This document shows, one piece after another, positions 1-10,160 of a stretch of DNA of 64,000 bases. Numbering within the stretch: position 1 is the stretch's first letter; every line of letters begins with the position of its first letter. The notes beneath the pieces are model-generated. The model saw only the letters and a program-made list of their open reading frames with translations, had not been told where the DNA came from and did no database searches. Source of the DNA: Taxillus chinensis. Lineage: Eukaryota; Streptophyta; Magnoliopsida; Santalales; Loranthaceae. The stretch lies in the NCBI GenBank assembly GCA_023512835.1, contig CM042090.1, positions 47,447,321 through 47,511,320 of the forward strand, written 5' to 3'. Both the position numbers and the translations under genes were made by a program.

Positions 1-1391
1 CACTGCCGCGGAGAGAGAGAGAGAGAGAGGATCTCCGGGCGATTGTGTGGTGGTTCGCGTCGTTGGAAGGTGTCTAGCGTAGAGGTTAGGACAAAGTCCG
101 AGGTAGGGATTCGTGTTTTTCCTAACTCTCCTGTTCTAGGATATTCGCCTATATATATATATATAAATCCATATAGGTGTGATCTCCATATGGATGTTGG
201 CTTCGGTGGCATGTTGATTACGATGTTGAATTTGGCCCGAGGATTTTCTGGGTTTGTTTATGCCCACCATGTGTTTGATGGAAATGTCCGTGAGGCCGCA
301 CACTATGTATTTGATAAAAATGCCTATGAGGCCTCGTATGCCATGTATTCAATATAATGCCTCGTGGGAGACCTTGTATATGGGTGTCCGATGATATACT
401 GTGTATTTGGTGTGTACTTGTGGTTTGATTTGTATTTGATAAAAAGCCTGTGAGGGCCGATGTGTGTGGCTTGTATGCAACCATGTTGGTCCTTCTAAAT
501 AAAGTGTGAATGTTGGCCGAGTTTACATGTTGAGATGTAATCTTATCTCATTTTCGTTGGTGCGTTTGAGGCCAGGGATAAGATATGGGCCGAACCAATA
601 GTTGGACCCCTTGAGATTTGGCCGAAGGACGTGGTCCTGGAGTCTCGTGTAGCACTCACGACGGTGGGCTAAGTCTACACCCATTCCCGAGGGTAGGTAT
701 GGCGCCCGAGGAGGTGGTTGACCATATCTCACTCGGGTGGAAAATGTTGCATTGGTGTCCATGCAACATTCCTTGGATGTGGTATGTCATGTCGCCGTGG
801 TGGCGGGGTGTCCTCGGCCTCTCGGTGCGGGCTCGGGGAAGAGTGTTACTGGGGTGATGTCTCATGCTTTAGCCTTAGGCACGACACGACCACAGCATAC
901 ACATATAAAGCATGTTGTAGGCGGGACGGGGTCTCGGGAGATCAGATCCCTCTTGAGCTATGGTTTGCTCACCCCCCCTAAAACGTCTTTTTGCGGGGTT
1001 TAGCAGAGGTAGGTGGAGGCCCAGGACCTATGTCCCCGAGGGTCGGGAGTTTTATGTTATTTCCTTTGTCATGCTCGTGGTTTTATGTTCCAGAATTTGG
1101 TTTGGTTTTATTTGTAGCAGGTACACTTGGCCATAGGGGGTTTTTCCCGACCGGGGTTGTAATAAACAATTAGTCTTTGAAATGAAATAAAATGAGATAT
1201 TGTTATTCAATTTGTGTTTGTGTGCATGGTTTGGGAGCAGAGCATGCCCCTTGGCATGTTAGCTTTGGTTGTGCGGGTTTGGGACAACACCGTGCCAGGT
1301 CCTTTAAGGTGCTTACACCACCCATGTCCCTTCGGGTGTGGGCATGGGCATCCTTTACTAGTTTCCAAGTGGAAGGAAATTGGGCGTGACA
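1..1391 (+). repeat. Tek-A 5' LTR, left part missing
   Basis: It matches the right two-thirds of the LTRs at 6708-8673 and 10714-12680, starting at the GA-rich leader. It ends in the same GGCGTGACA and is followed by a damaged primer binding site. It differs from the other copies by many one- to three-base changes, often at CTG/CAG sites, so either it is the most decayed copy or its consensus is poor. Confidence 0.85.
10..29. repeat. (GA)n microsatellite in LTR leader
   Basis: Ten GA units. The same position, just downstream of the LTR TATA box, carries (GA)n in every Tekay-like LTR in the window. Confidence 0.9.
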
Positions 1392-1394
1392 ATA

Positions 1395-1406
1395 TGGTAT
1401 CGAGAG
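1395..1406 (+). other. Tek-A primer binding site (damaged, initiator tRNA-Met type)
   Basis: TGGTATCGAGAG starts 3 bases after the LTR end. Intact copies read TGGTATCAGAGC at 12684, 31207 and 33759, complementary to the 3' end of plant initiator tRNA-Met. Here the A of the CAG is missing. Confidence 0.75.
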
Positions 1407-1839
1407 TTCATAGTTAATGGTCTGGTGACCTAGGATGGTGGGGGAGTCTGCGCTTTCTTGGGACTCTTAGGAGGTGTATAGGACACGCCGATCAACGTGG
1501 TCCTATCTGGTGCAAGGGTGTACTGGGGGTAGTAAGTGCAGAGTAGGGCATTTGCATTTGGGTTGGGTGCATACATGCATTGGAGTGGGGGAATTAGTTT
1601 AATTTTAGTATTAGTATCGTGATTGGACATCTTATGTTCTCAAACTTGTCTTAAAAAACAAAAATTTGTTGTTGTGAAATTGTGATTTTACGAGGGCTTG
1701 TTGTTATAAATTGTTGATGTGTACCCGTGATTTTTGTGTGTTTAAATGTAAACGTTGCTCGAGTACCTCCTGGCCCATGGGGATTAGGTGTGTAGAGATT
1801 TGAGAGAAATATCCTAGTTTGGTTTAAATTATGTAGATT

Positions 1840-3160
1840 ATGCCTCTAGGAGAGTAACAGGAGCTACTCCGGTATGAAGATGAATCTTGCGTCTTTGAGA
1901 GAGGAAGAGACGACGTGTGAGGTGATGATCCCTGGAGCGGATCATGGCCCAAACGTCAAGACTAAGTGAAAACGTCTGGCGTAATGAGGGCATAAAGGAG
2001 AGATCACAAACTGAGGTGCGTCCCGAGGAGATGATGGCCTGACAATGAGTGCCACCTCTCGCTTGCGTGTGGGTCTCCGTGTAGGCAAGAAGTGCGGTGA
2101 GGCGGGAAGAGGAGACGTGTTGACGCGATTCCGAAAGAACGTCCACGGAGTTCGGGAGGAGGCCAGACCTCACAGGAAGCGAGCTCTTGTGCGGCCCGGT
2201 CAGGCATGTGTTCTCACTGCCCGACCCTGGGAGGAAGACAAAGTGAAGGCCCCAGCAATCCGGCGGTTGGAGGCCTTGAATGGTGGCCGCATCTCAGAGC
2301 CGGGACATGGAGACCGTGGCACGCGGGATGAAGTTCCTGTATTTGTTTTCACCAGGAGTTCTTTCGAGAGTCATTGCGGTGGCGGAAAGCGGGAGGAGTT
2401 TAGCCGGCTGAAGCATGGATCGCGCTCGTGCTTGAGTATAGGCGAGATTTAGGGGCTGAGTCGGTTGCTCAGAAGCAATATCAAGGGAGGACACGAAGGC
2501 CCATGGGATTTACCATGGTCTCAGGCTTTGCCACACTGAAGCAAAAGGGTGGAGATCTTTGGCGAACTATCTTTGAAGTCGTGGACACAGCGAGAGTCGA
2601 GAGAGGATTAGAGAGGAGGGAAGGCAGGCTCGCAGGAGCGAGATGGGGCAGAGCGCGCGCGATAAGCACGGGTGAAACCAAGAGCGAGAAGGTTGAGCAC
2701 GGGAGTGGGACTTTTCCCAAGGATAGGGACCAAACTTGATGGCTACTGCCCAGATCCGGTTACTTTGGAGGACGGGGGAATGCTAACAGGAACTTCCCAG
2801 TGTACTGTTGTGGCCTGTCAAGGCACGTCAAGCGTGAGGTGCCCCGAGCCTTGGCTTGGCGTGTGCATGGCGTGGGAAGGTGGGACACGTCGGCAAGGTG
2901 TGTTTCGACAGAGACGGCCGGGTAGGCTGGAAGCTTAGCACAAGGGAACGGGGGTGGGGCCCGATTTCAGGCCCCGGCCCTGGCCCGGCTACGGTCGTGG
3001 CCGAGCCGATCGAAGTGGTTCGATCGGCCCCCAGGCCACGGGAGAAGACGACGCGGGGAGGATCGGAGGGCGTCCCCGGTGGAGTGGCGGGAGAAGCGAG
3101 GAAGGCAAGTGAAATTTGGTGGCGGGGCGGGCCAAGGCGAGTGTTCGCCTGACTTACCTT
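1840..3160 (+). pseudogene. Tek-A gag (capsid and zinc knuckles), heavily broken
   Basis: The start ATG near 1840 aligns with the gag starts of Tek-B (13146) and Tek-C (34167), but a stop follows within a few codons and the frame changes repeatedly. Capsid-like words survive around 2120-2290 (a segment starting DVLTRFRK, then REEDKV-like). Nucleocapsid zinc-knuckle DNA remains at about 2801-2845 and 2853-2906. Gag would form the particle that packages element RNA. Compared with Tek-B there are dozens of small indels, so no Gag could be made from this sequence as written. Confidence 0.75.
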
Positions 3161-3164
3161 AGCA

Positions 3165-3890
3165 CAGTAAAATGGAGGAATTACCGTCACCCTCCAGGAG
3201 AGGTGGGGGCTGGACCTTCGGTGGTTAAGTCTTGTTTAATATACTGTGGCTGTTGTTGCTTTCCGTTGTTTGATACGGAGAGCCGTGTTCCACAGTTACT
3301 AAGTCCTTGGTGGAGGCATGCTGGACAGGTTGTGTAAGGAGGTGATAAACCTGAGGTTGGAGTCTGGATGGGAGGTGTGGAGTTGTTCCACCAAATGTGT
3401 CCGAAGTGTGCGGCTTTCGATAGAGAGGTTGACCTCTCGTTTGATTTGTACGTAATGCCCATGAGGACTTTTAGTTGATTAGAGGATGGGTGGTTGATGT
3501 GCCTTTTAGGCTAAGATTAAGTAGCATAGGCGGCAGTATCATTCTTACCCATAGGATCTTCACAGCTACTCGTGGGTGAATGGGATAGGAATGCCGGGAG
3601 GCGTAGGCGTGTACCCATTAGGCTTGCCACCTAACCTTTGAGGAGGTAACTTAGGGAAAGGGTGTGGCCGGATGTTGTTGAAATTTCGGGATGTCTTTCC
3701 TGGGGAGTTGTTGGGTGCCTCACACGAAGTAGTAGAGTTCACCAGAGTTGAGCTGTTGCCGGTGGGACCCGTCTGTGTGCGTACCGGATGGGACTTAGCC
3801 CCGAGTTGCGGGAGCCCGAGCAAATAATGGAGGCCGGGAGATAAAGGTTTTTATCCGTCCTAGTACCTCGCCTTGGGGTCTTTCCGGAGT
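3165..3890 (+). pseudogene. Tek-A protease and protease-RT linker, broken
   Basis: The pepsin-like retroviral protease site is recognisable at 3269-3280 as Phe-Asp-Thr followed by a frame break where Gly-Ala is expected. Downstream, a fragment like the Tek-B 'FDLYVMPMRTF' segment appears near 3440-3475, and linker DNA matches 14800-15200. Multiple indels; not functional as written. Confidence 0.65.
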
Positions 3891-4450
3891 CTTGTTTTTA
3901 AGAAGGCGGATGAAAAGTTTATTTGCGACTTTGCATTGATTATCGGAAGAGTGAATCGAAATAGCATTGAGAACAAATACCCTTTGCCACGGATCGATGG
4001 CGTTCAGGTGCAGATACGGACACTATGAGTGGTTAGTGATGCCTTTTGGGCTCACAAACGCACCTGCCGTGTTCATGCATCTAATGAATCAAGTATTTGC
4101 CCCATACCTGGATTCCTTCGTGGTGGTATTTATTGACGACATCCTTGTGTACTCCAAAACCCAAGCTGAGCATGAGGAGCACTTGGCCGTGGTGCTGCAG
4201 GCGCGACGAGATCATCACTTGTATGCTAAATTTAGCAAGTGTGACTTCTGGATGCGAGAGGTGCATTTTCTTTGGCATGTGGTATCTGCCAAAGGAGTTA
4301 GAGTGGACCCAACCAAGATTGAGTCCGTAGCATCTTGGAAGAGGCCCACAAATGTTTTTGAGATCTGGAGTTTCTTGGGTCCGCAGGGGTATTACCGGCG
4401 TTTTGTGGAAGGATTTTCTCGGTTGGCGGCGCCCATGACAGCTCTTACAC
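3890..4450 (+). pseudogene. Tek-A reverse transcriptase with internal deletion
   Basis: RT copies element RNA into cDNA. The open stretch starting about 3967 carries the palm motifs: an [12 protein letters not shown] segment (4039-4074), then the catalytic FIDD box at about 4129-4140 and the LVYSK motif. At about 3998 the sequence jumps from the 'RIDD' region directly to '[11 protein letters not shown]', removing about 115 bases present in Tek-B (15350-15460), including the 'LRSGYHQLR' segment and the first catalytic Asp region. RT activity is therefore lost. The remainder is nearly identical to Tek-B. Confidence 0.85.
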
Positions 4451-4469
4451 GGAAGGGAGCCAAATTCGA

Positions 4470-5135
4470 GTGGACGAACAAGTGCCGGCGGCATTCGAGG
4501 AGTTGAAGACTCGCCTGACTACTGCACCGGTGTTGAGTCTACCGCAGGAGAGAGTGCCATTCGAGGTGTATTGTGACGCGTCTCGCGTTGGACTGGGGTG
4601 TGTTCTGATGCAAGAATGCCAAGTCATAGTATATGGCTCGCGACAGCTGAAGTCCCATGAGCAAAACAACCCAACACACGACCTGGAGTTAGCAACAGTT
4701 ATTTTTGCCCTGAAGTCTTGGCGACATTACCTGTTAGGAGAGAAATTTGTGGTATATATTGACCACAAAAGCCTACAGTATATCTTCACCCAGAGAGACC
4801 TAAATTTGCGACAACGGAGGTGGGTAGAGTACCTGCAAATGTTTGACTTCACGCTCTCCTACACACCTGGGAAGGGAAATTTAGTGGCCGACGCGCTAAG
4901 TAGAAAAGGGAAAGCTGAGGTTTCCATGAGAGAATGGAAAATGATGAAGCAGTTGGTAGTGCTTCAGGTGCAACCTGCTTTCAGCAGTGAGGGAGCTATC
5001 CTGTGTCGTCTCACTGTGATACCAGAGTTGTATCAGCGTGTCCGTGAGGGACAGTTAGGCGACGTGGACTGTGAGGTGATCCGGGCCCAGGATAGAGGCC
5101 GGGAGGCGTCGCGAGAGCCGGGACGAAGGAGTTGA
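4470..5135 (+). pseudogene. Tek-A RNase H and start of integrase
   Basis: An uninterrupted frame of about 220 codons with RNase H landmarks: [12 protein letters not shown] (first catalytic Asp), a Glu in the [10 protein letters not shown] segment, Asp in [11 protein letters not shown] (Tek-B has YTDHKS) and the tail [12 protein letters not shown] that ends the domain. RNase H removes RNA from the RNA-DNA hybrid. The frame is lost near 5095, where several CTG and CAG sites differ from Tek-B (16555-16580). Confidence 0.85.
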
Positions 5136-5149
5136 GCATGAGCTGAAAT

Positions 5150-5883
5150 TTCGGGGGCGTTTGATAGTTCCACCTCCCTTGCGTGAGGATGTGCTGAGGG
5201 AATTTCATCATTCCCGTTTGGCTGTACATCCAGGAGGAACTAAGATGTATCATGCCGTTCGCGCATAGTTCTGGTGGCCGGGGCTGAAACGGAGGGTAGC
5301 AGAGTTTGTTTCCAGGTGCCTTACCTGTCAGCAAGTGAAGGCAGAGCACCAACGACCCGCTGGTCAATTGCAGCCCTTACCCGTAGGCGAGTGGAAGTGG
5401 GAGCATATTACCATGGACTTCGTGACAGGACTTCCTACCACTTCTGGGAGGAAGGACATGATTTGGGTCATAGTGGACCGCTTAACTAAGTCAGCCCATT
5501 TCTTGGCAATTCGAGAGCGCGACTCTATCGGCATGTTAAGCCAGTTGTATGTTGATGAGATTGTCTGCCTGCACGGAGTGCCCTTGTCTATTGTTTCGGA
5601 CAGGGATGCGCGGTTTACATCCCGGTTTTGGGGAGGTCTGCAGGAAGCCTTAGGAACCCGACTTAATTTGAGTACCGCATTCCATCCTGAGACTGATGGT
5701 CAGTCCGAGATGACCATTCAAACATTGGAAGACTTGTTGAGGGCTTGTGTACATGATTTTGGAGGATCATGGGCTTCCCACCTTCCTCTGGTGGAGTTTG
5801 CCTATAATAACGATTACCGATCTTCGATTGGGATGGCCCCGTTTGAGGCATTGTGTGGCCGACCGTGTCGGTCTCCATTATGA
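5150..5883 (+). pseudogene. Tek-A integrase (zinc-binding and DDE core), with nonsense codon
   Basis: The zinc-binding module is visible (HHSRLAVHPGG followed by [12 protein letters not shown] at 5308-5343) with a TAG at 5266-5268 where Tek-B has CAG (Gln), a C to T change. The DDE core follows: Asp in TMDFVTGLP, Asp in VSDRDARF, and Glu in the [11 protein letters not shown] segment. The core frame from 5335 to 5883 is open. Integrase inserts the cDNA into chromosomes. The last codon region differs from Tek-B by a TGG to TGA-type break at 5881. Confidence 0.85.
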
Positions 5884-5939
5884 TGGGCGAAGGCTTGGAG
5901 AGGCAGCTATGTTAGGACCTCAATTGGTCCAGGAGGCTA

Positions 5940-6463
5940 CGGCAAAAGTTCGGTGATTCGGCAACGCCTTCTTACGGCTCGGAGCCGGACGAAGTCCTAT
6001 GCGATTGCCGACGCCGACCGTTGGAGTTTTTGGTGGGAGACCACGTATTCCTTCGTGTTTCTCCACGGAGAGGGCATAAGAGATTTGGGACCGGGTCCAA
6101 GTTGTCCCCTCGGTACATTGGACCGTTCGAGATTTTGAGCGAGTTGGACCTGTTGCTTATAAGTTGGCGTTACCACCTAGTTTGAGCAGAGTTCATAATG
6201 TTTTCCATGTATCCCGATTTGCGAAAATATCATCCAGATCCCACACACGTGCTAGATTGGGGTACCCTGGATCTTGGAGAGGATGTGTCCGTTGTCGAGG
6301 CACCCATCCGTATTGTAGATAGCGCGAGAAGCAGCTGCGAGGTAAGACTATTCCGTTGGTTCGGGTGTTGTGGCAACACCGAGGGCTGGAGGAAGAGACC
6401 TGGGAACGTGAGGCTGAGATGCGTGCTCATTATCCTGATCTGTTCGAGGACGAACAACTCTGA
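5940..6463 (+). pseudogene. Tek-A integrase C-terminus: GPY/F module and chromodomain
   Basis: DNA matching the Tek-B GPY/F module and chromodomain, split over frames by small indels. The end of pol is clear: codons for LFEDEQL then TGA at 6461-6463, followed by a purine run. Chromodomains of plant chromoviruses are thought to steer integration to histone-marked heterochromatin. Confidence 0.75.
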
Positions 6464-6672
6464 AGGAAGGGAGGAGGGCAAGCATCAAACTTCAACATAA
6501 TCAGGTATTTGCCCAACTGGTTAGGTAACTCTGAGAATATAACATCGCTACATGACCATGTGGAGTGTATAAATGTGTGAAATAATTTGTGATTTGTTGT
6601 GTATTAATTTGTGCTAGAGGGTGTTAGAGGCCTATGCATTGGTTGTGATTGTTTTCTTTCATTCCACCTTTT
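6464..6672 (+). other. Tek-A 3' internal noncoding segment
   Basis: Begins with a purine-rich run (GGAAGGGAGGAGGG) directly after the pol stop, then AT-rich spacer conserved in Tek-B. No gene seen. Confidence 0.6.
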
Positions 6673-6707
6673 CTTTTCGAGGACGAAAAGTCTTAAGGGG
6701 GAGAGGA
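6673..6707 (+). other. Tek-A hairpin plus polypurine tract
   Basis: CTTTTCG-AGGA-CGAAAAG (6673-6690) can fold into a perfect 7-bp stem with a 4-base loop. The polypurine tract AAGGGGGAGAGGA (6695-6707) abuts the LTR start and would prime plus-strand DNA. The same stretch reads as codons LFEDEKS and a stop, echoing the real pol end 233 bases upstream. Confidence 0.8.
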
Positions 6708-8673
6708 TGTAAAGACCCGTACCTTGAGTTAGTCACAGTTTTGCCTTCTGAGTAGAGTTTTCTCTAGATTTTGACCTAGTGAATGGGCTCAAATGAATTC
6801 ACGTGCAAAAGGAAAGATGCTTAGAATGATGTCCTCTATCTATCACAGAAGTTTCAGGCCAAACGGACGTGTATGTGAGGTGCACGTGAAATGGGTCCAT
6901 TTCACGTGCAAGTGTGGTTGTCTTCTACATGATGCAAGGAGGCTAGGGGTGAAGTTTGAGCGCATTTGGAGTGCATATGGAGTTGCACGTGAATTGGGGA
7001 ATTCACGTTCAAATTGGCGTGCAGCCATATTTTTGCATGGTTCCCTTGGTTTTGACATTCTGATGATCTTTCTCCAAAGGACCATGTTGAAATTCCGAGT
7101 ATTTTGGCCTATATGGGTGCGGAAAGGTGCTAACTTGTGTGATCAAAACTACGTCGTTTTGATCCTGGGATTTACTTAATCAAAACTACGTCGTTTTGAT
7201 GTGGGTAGTGTCTATATAATGAGGGCTTGAGTTTGAGTTTAGGGTTCTTGTGTTCTTCCTTGCTGCAGCTGCTGCCAGAGAGAGAGAGAGAGAGGATCTC
7301 TGGGCAGTTGCCGTGGTGGTTCACGTCGTTGGAAGGTGTCTAGCGTAGAGGTTAGGACAAAGTCTGAGGTAGGGATTCATGTTCTTCCTAACTCTCCTCT
7401 GTTCTAGGATATTCGCCTATATATATATATGTAAATCCATATAGGTGTGATCTCCTATATGGATGTTGGCCTTCAGTGGCATGTTCTGTTGATTCTGATG
7501 TTGAATTTGGCCTGAGGATTTTCTGGGTTTGTTTATGCCCACCATGTGTTTGATGAAATGTCTGTGAGGCCTGCACACTATGTATTTGATAAAATGCCTA
7601 TGAGGCCTGCATGCCATGTATTCAATATAATGCCTGTGAGACCTTGTATATGGGTGTCTGATGATATACCTGTGTGACTGGTGTGTACTATGTTTGATTT
7701 GTATTTGATGAAAAGCCTGTGAGGCTGATGTGTGTGGCTTGTATCTGACCATGTTGGTCCCTCTGAAATAAAGTGTAAATCTGTGGCCGAGTTTACATGT
7801 CGAGATGTAATGCTATCTTTGTTCTGTTGGTCTGTTTGAGATCGAGGTGAGATATGGGCCAGGCACAATAGTTGGACCCCTTTGAGATTTGGCCAGGACG
7901 TGGTCCCGAGTCTCGGTGTAGCACTCAAGACGGTGGGCTAAGTCTACACCCATTCCTGAGGGTAGGTATGGCGCCCGAGGAGGTGGTTGACCATATCTGA
8001 CTCGGGTGGAAAATGTTGCATTGGTGTCCATGCAACATTCGCCTGGATGTGGTATATCATGTCACCGTGGTGGCGGGGTGTCCTCTGCCCTTCAGTGCGG
8101 GCTCAGGTAAAGAGTGTTTACTGGGTGATGTTCTTTGCTTTAGCCTTAGGCACGACATGAGCACAAGCATACACATATCATGCATGTTGTAGAGCGGGAC
8201 GGGTCCGGGGGAGACCGGATCCCTACTGAGCTATGGTTTGCTCACCCCTCCTATAAACTGTCCTTTTGCAGGGTTTAGCAGGCGGTAGGTGAAGGCTAAG
8301 GAGCTACGTCCCCGAGGCTGGGAGTTTTATGTTATTTCCTTTGTCGTGCTCGTGGTTTTATGTTCTGGAATTTGGTTTGGTTTTATTTGTAGCAGTACAC
8401 CTGGCTTCATAGGGGTTTTTCCCCGACTGGGTTGTAATAAACATTTAGTCTTTGAAATAAAATAAAATGAGATGTTGTTATTCAATTTGTGTTTGTGTGC
8501 ATGGTTTGGGAGCAGGAGCATGCCCCTTGGCATGTTAGCCTGGTTGTGCAGGTTTGGGACAGCACCCGTGCCAGAAGTCCTTTTAAGGTGCTTGCACCAA
8601 CCCCTTGTCCCTTCGGGTGCAGGCATGGGCAGTCACTACTCATTTCCAAGTGGAAGGAAATTGGGGCGTGACA
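6708..8673 (+). repeat. Tek-A 3' LTR (1966 bp)
   Basis: Begins TGTAAAGACCCG and ends GGCGTGACA. The U3 part holds a perfect 13-bp inverted repeat with CACGTG (6881-6893 and 6898-6910) and two near-palindromes with core AAAACTACGTCGTTTT (within 7142-7163 and 7179-7200), then a TATA box TATATAAT at 7213-7220. (GA)n lies at 7277-7294. Downstream is a degenerate repeat of about 36 bp containing CCTGTGAGG. Confidence 0.92.
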
Positions 8674-10019
8674 CCATCGTTCCTTATCTTCTCGGTTCTC
8701 CTTTCCTTCCACACACACCAAACCTCCATCCTCTCTTCAAACAGTTAAGAAAAATTGCCTCCTCTCGTATCCCCCTTCTTCTTTGAAAATCAAAGACTGG
8801 TCACCCTCTCTCTTCTCCCCAAAAATACAAAGCCAAGACTCAACCAACCAGACACTTCCCTTGGCCGGTACTCCACACGCCGGCCACCGTGGAACATGCA
8901 ACCTCATCCATTGATACAGCTGCCGCCCAGCATCCTGAAGTCTTCGTGGGAAGGCGAGGGAATCCATAGGAGGCATGTAGAAAACACCTAGAAGTCCCAC
9001 AGTTCGCCACGGCGGTTCCGTTGCCTTCGTCCGATTGAAGGAGGAGGCCACCTAGTTTGTGCGCGAAAGAAGGGGCATTGTGCAGAGAACGTAGAAGCAC
9101 CCAGAACGTGAAGTAACTTCGGTAATGCCCCCTTTCTGAAACTATGTTGGGTGTATAAGTTCTTATCTGGGGTGGCTTAATCATGTGTTTGTATGGATTT
9201 TATGACTGTCGACTGATGTTGCCTGAGTCCCTGTAAATCAAACTACTAGCATTTGATTCTATTGCATGTCTGGATGTTATTAGAATCACATCTTTCTTGT
9301 TTCTCTATTTGTACGTTCTGACCCAGATCCTTTGTGTTTATGTTTGTGTGTGTATGTTTTTTTCCAAGATGTGAACATATGTGTATATGTTAATCTGTGT
9401 TATGCCACACTCATTTCTATCTGATTTTCACAACATATGAATATTTTGATCTAGCTTCCTCAAATGTGTGAGCACTCTGATGATTTTTAGAATGTGTAAA
9501 GGCTTGGGTTTTATTTCCAAAATGGTGACTGCTCTGTTTGTTTTTTAAGTTTGCATTCGTGATGGTGTCTCTAGCTTTGTTTGTTTCCAGTCTGGTTTTC
9601 AAAATGATTTCACCTTATTTTCTATTTGGCTCGCTGGTTCATATGTTATCCTAGTGATGGCCACTGGTTCATTCCTTATGCGTTTGTGACACTAGTCTCT
9701 GCTTACACGGATTCTGGTTGTTGTTTGCTCTACATTTCTGCACTTTCCGTTTCTGTTTTTGGCTGCTGTGTTTTCCCGTGTTTCCTCCTGTTTATTTTTG
9801 TTTTGTTTTGTTTGTTTTTTTGGGCTATATTCATTTGGCGAGTGGGCTAACTAGATTAATGGCGTGGAGGTCCCTACATCAATTAAGTTTCTTGGTTAGC
9901 TTTATTGTAAATTAGTATGTTTGAGGTCTGTTTTGCTTTGGTGATTTTGGACCCATAGGAATCTTGTTAGCTTGGGCCTTGTAATTATAAGTTTTGTAAT
10001 TTGTAATTTGTAATTAAGT

Positions 10020-10160
10020 ATAGTGAAAAAAAGACAGAAAAAAAAAAGATAAAGGAAAGAAAAAAAGAAATAGCAAAAAAGAAAAAGAAAAAAGAGTGAG
10101 AAAAAAAGAGCAAAAAAAAAGCAAAAAAAAAAAAAAAGAGAGAGAGAGAGAGAGGGAAAG
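10020..10160. repeat. A-rich and GA-rich low-complexity block
   Basis: Almost pure purine on the plus strand: interrupted poly(A) runs followed by (GA)n at about 10138-10154. Apparent frames through it are composition artefacts. Confidence 0.9.

Larger units (their letters stand above)
1..8673 (+). mobile_element. Tek-A: degraded Ty3/gypsy chromovirus (Tekay/Del-like), 5' end outside window
   Basis: Order seen: LTR remainder, primer binding site, gag, protease, RT, RNase H, integrase, chromodomain, polypurine tract, 3' LTR. This order with integrase after RNase H is Ty3/gypsy, and the C-terminal chromodomain with long LTRs (about 2 kb) suggests the Tekay/Del lineage. It is the same family as Tek-B: 3970-5060 is nearly identical to the Tek-B counterpart, while gag and protease differ by many small indels. 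The 3' LTR ends in TGACA at 8673. The target duplication cannot be checked because the left end lies outside the window. It probably sits inside the Tat-like LTR that resumes at 8674. Confidence 0.9.

Noticed and set aside
1395..1406. tRNA gene fragments at the TGGTATCAGAGC sites
   Set aside because: Only 12 bases of tRNA complementarity directly after LTR ends: primer binding sites, not tRNA genes.
3967..4506. Integrated plant pararetrovirus (caulimovirus) RT
   Set aside because: RT is followed by RNase H, DDE integrase, GPY/F and chromodomain and flanked by LTRs, so these are Ty3/gypsy chromoviruses.
6843..7085. Recurring frame of about 80 codons on the minus strand of each family 1/Tek-C LTR (starting MVLWRK)
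   Set aside because: It recurs only because the LTR recurs; it overlaps the promoter U3 with its palindromes and has no similarity to a known domain.
6793..7179. Plus-strand frame in LTR U3 (MNSRAKGKMLRMMSS type) as an accessory gene
   Set aside because: Same reasoning: truncated at different places in different copies and not conserved at codon level; noncoding U3.
8674..9200. Host gene 5' exon in the pyrimidine-rich segment after Tek-A
   Set aside because: No extended coding similarity that I recognise and continuity with a Tat-like LTR end across Tek-B; treated as LTR.
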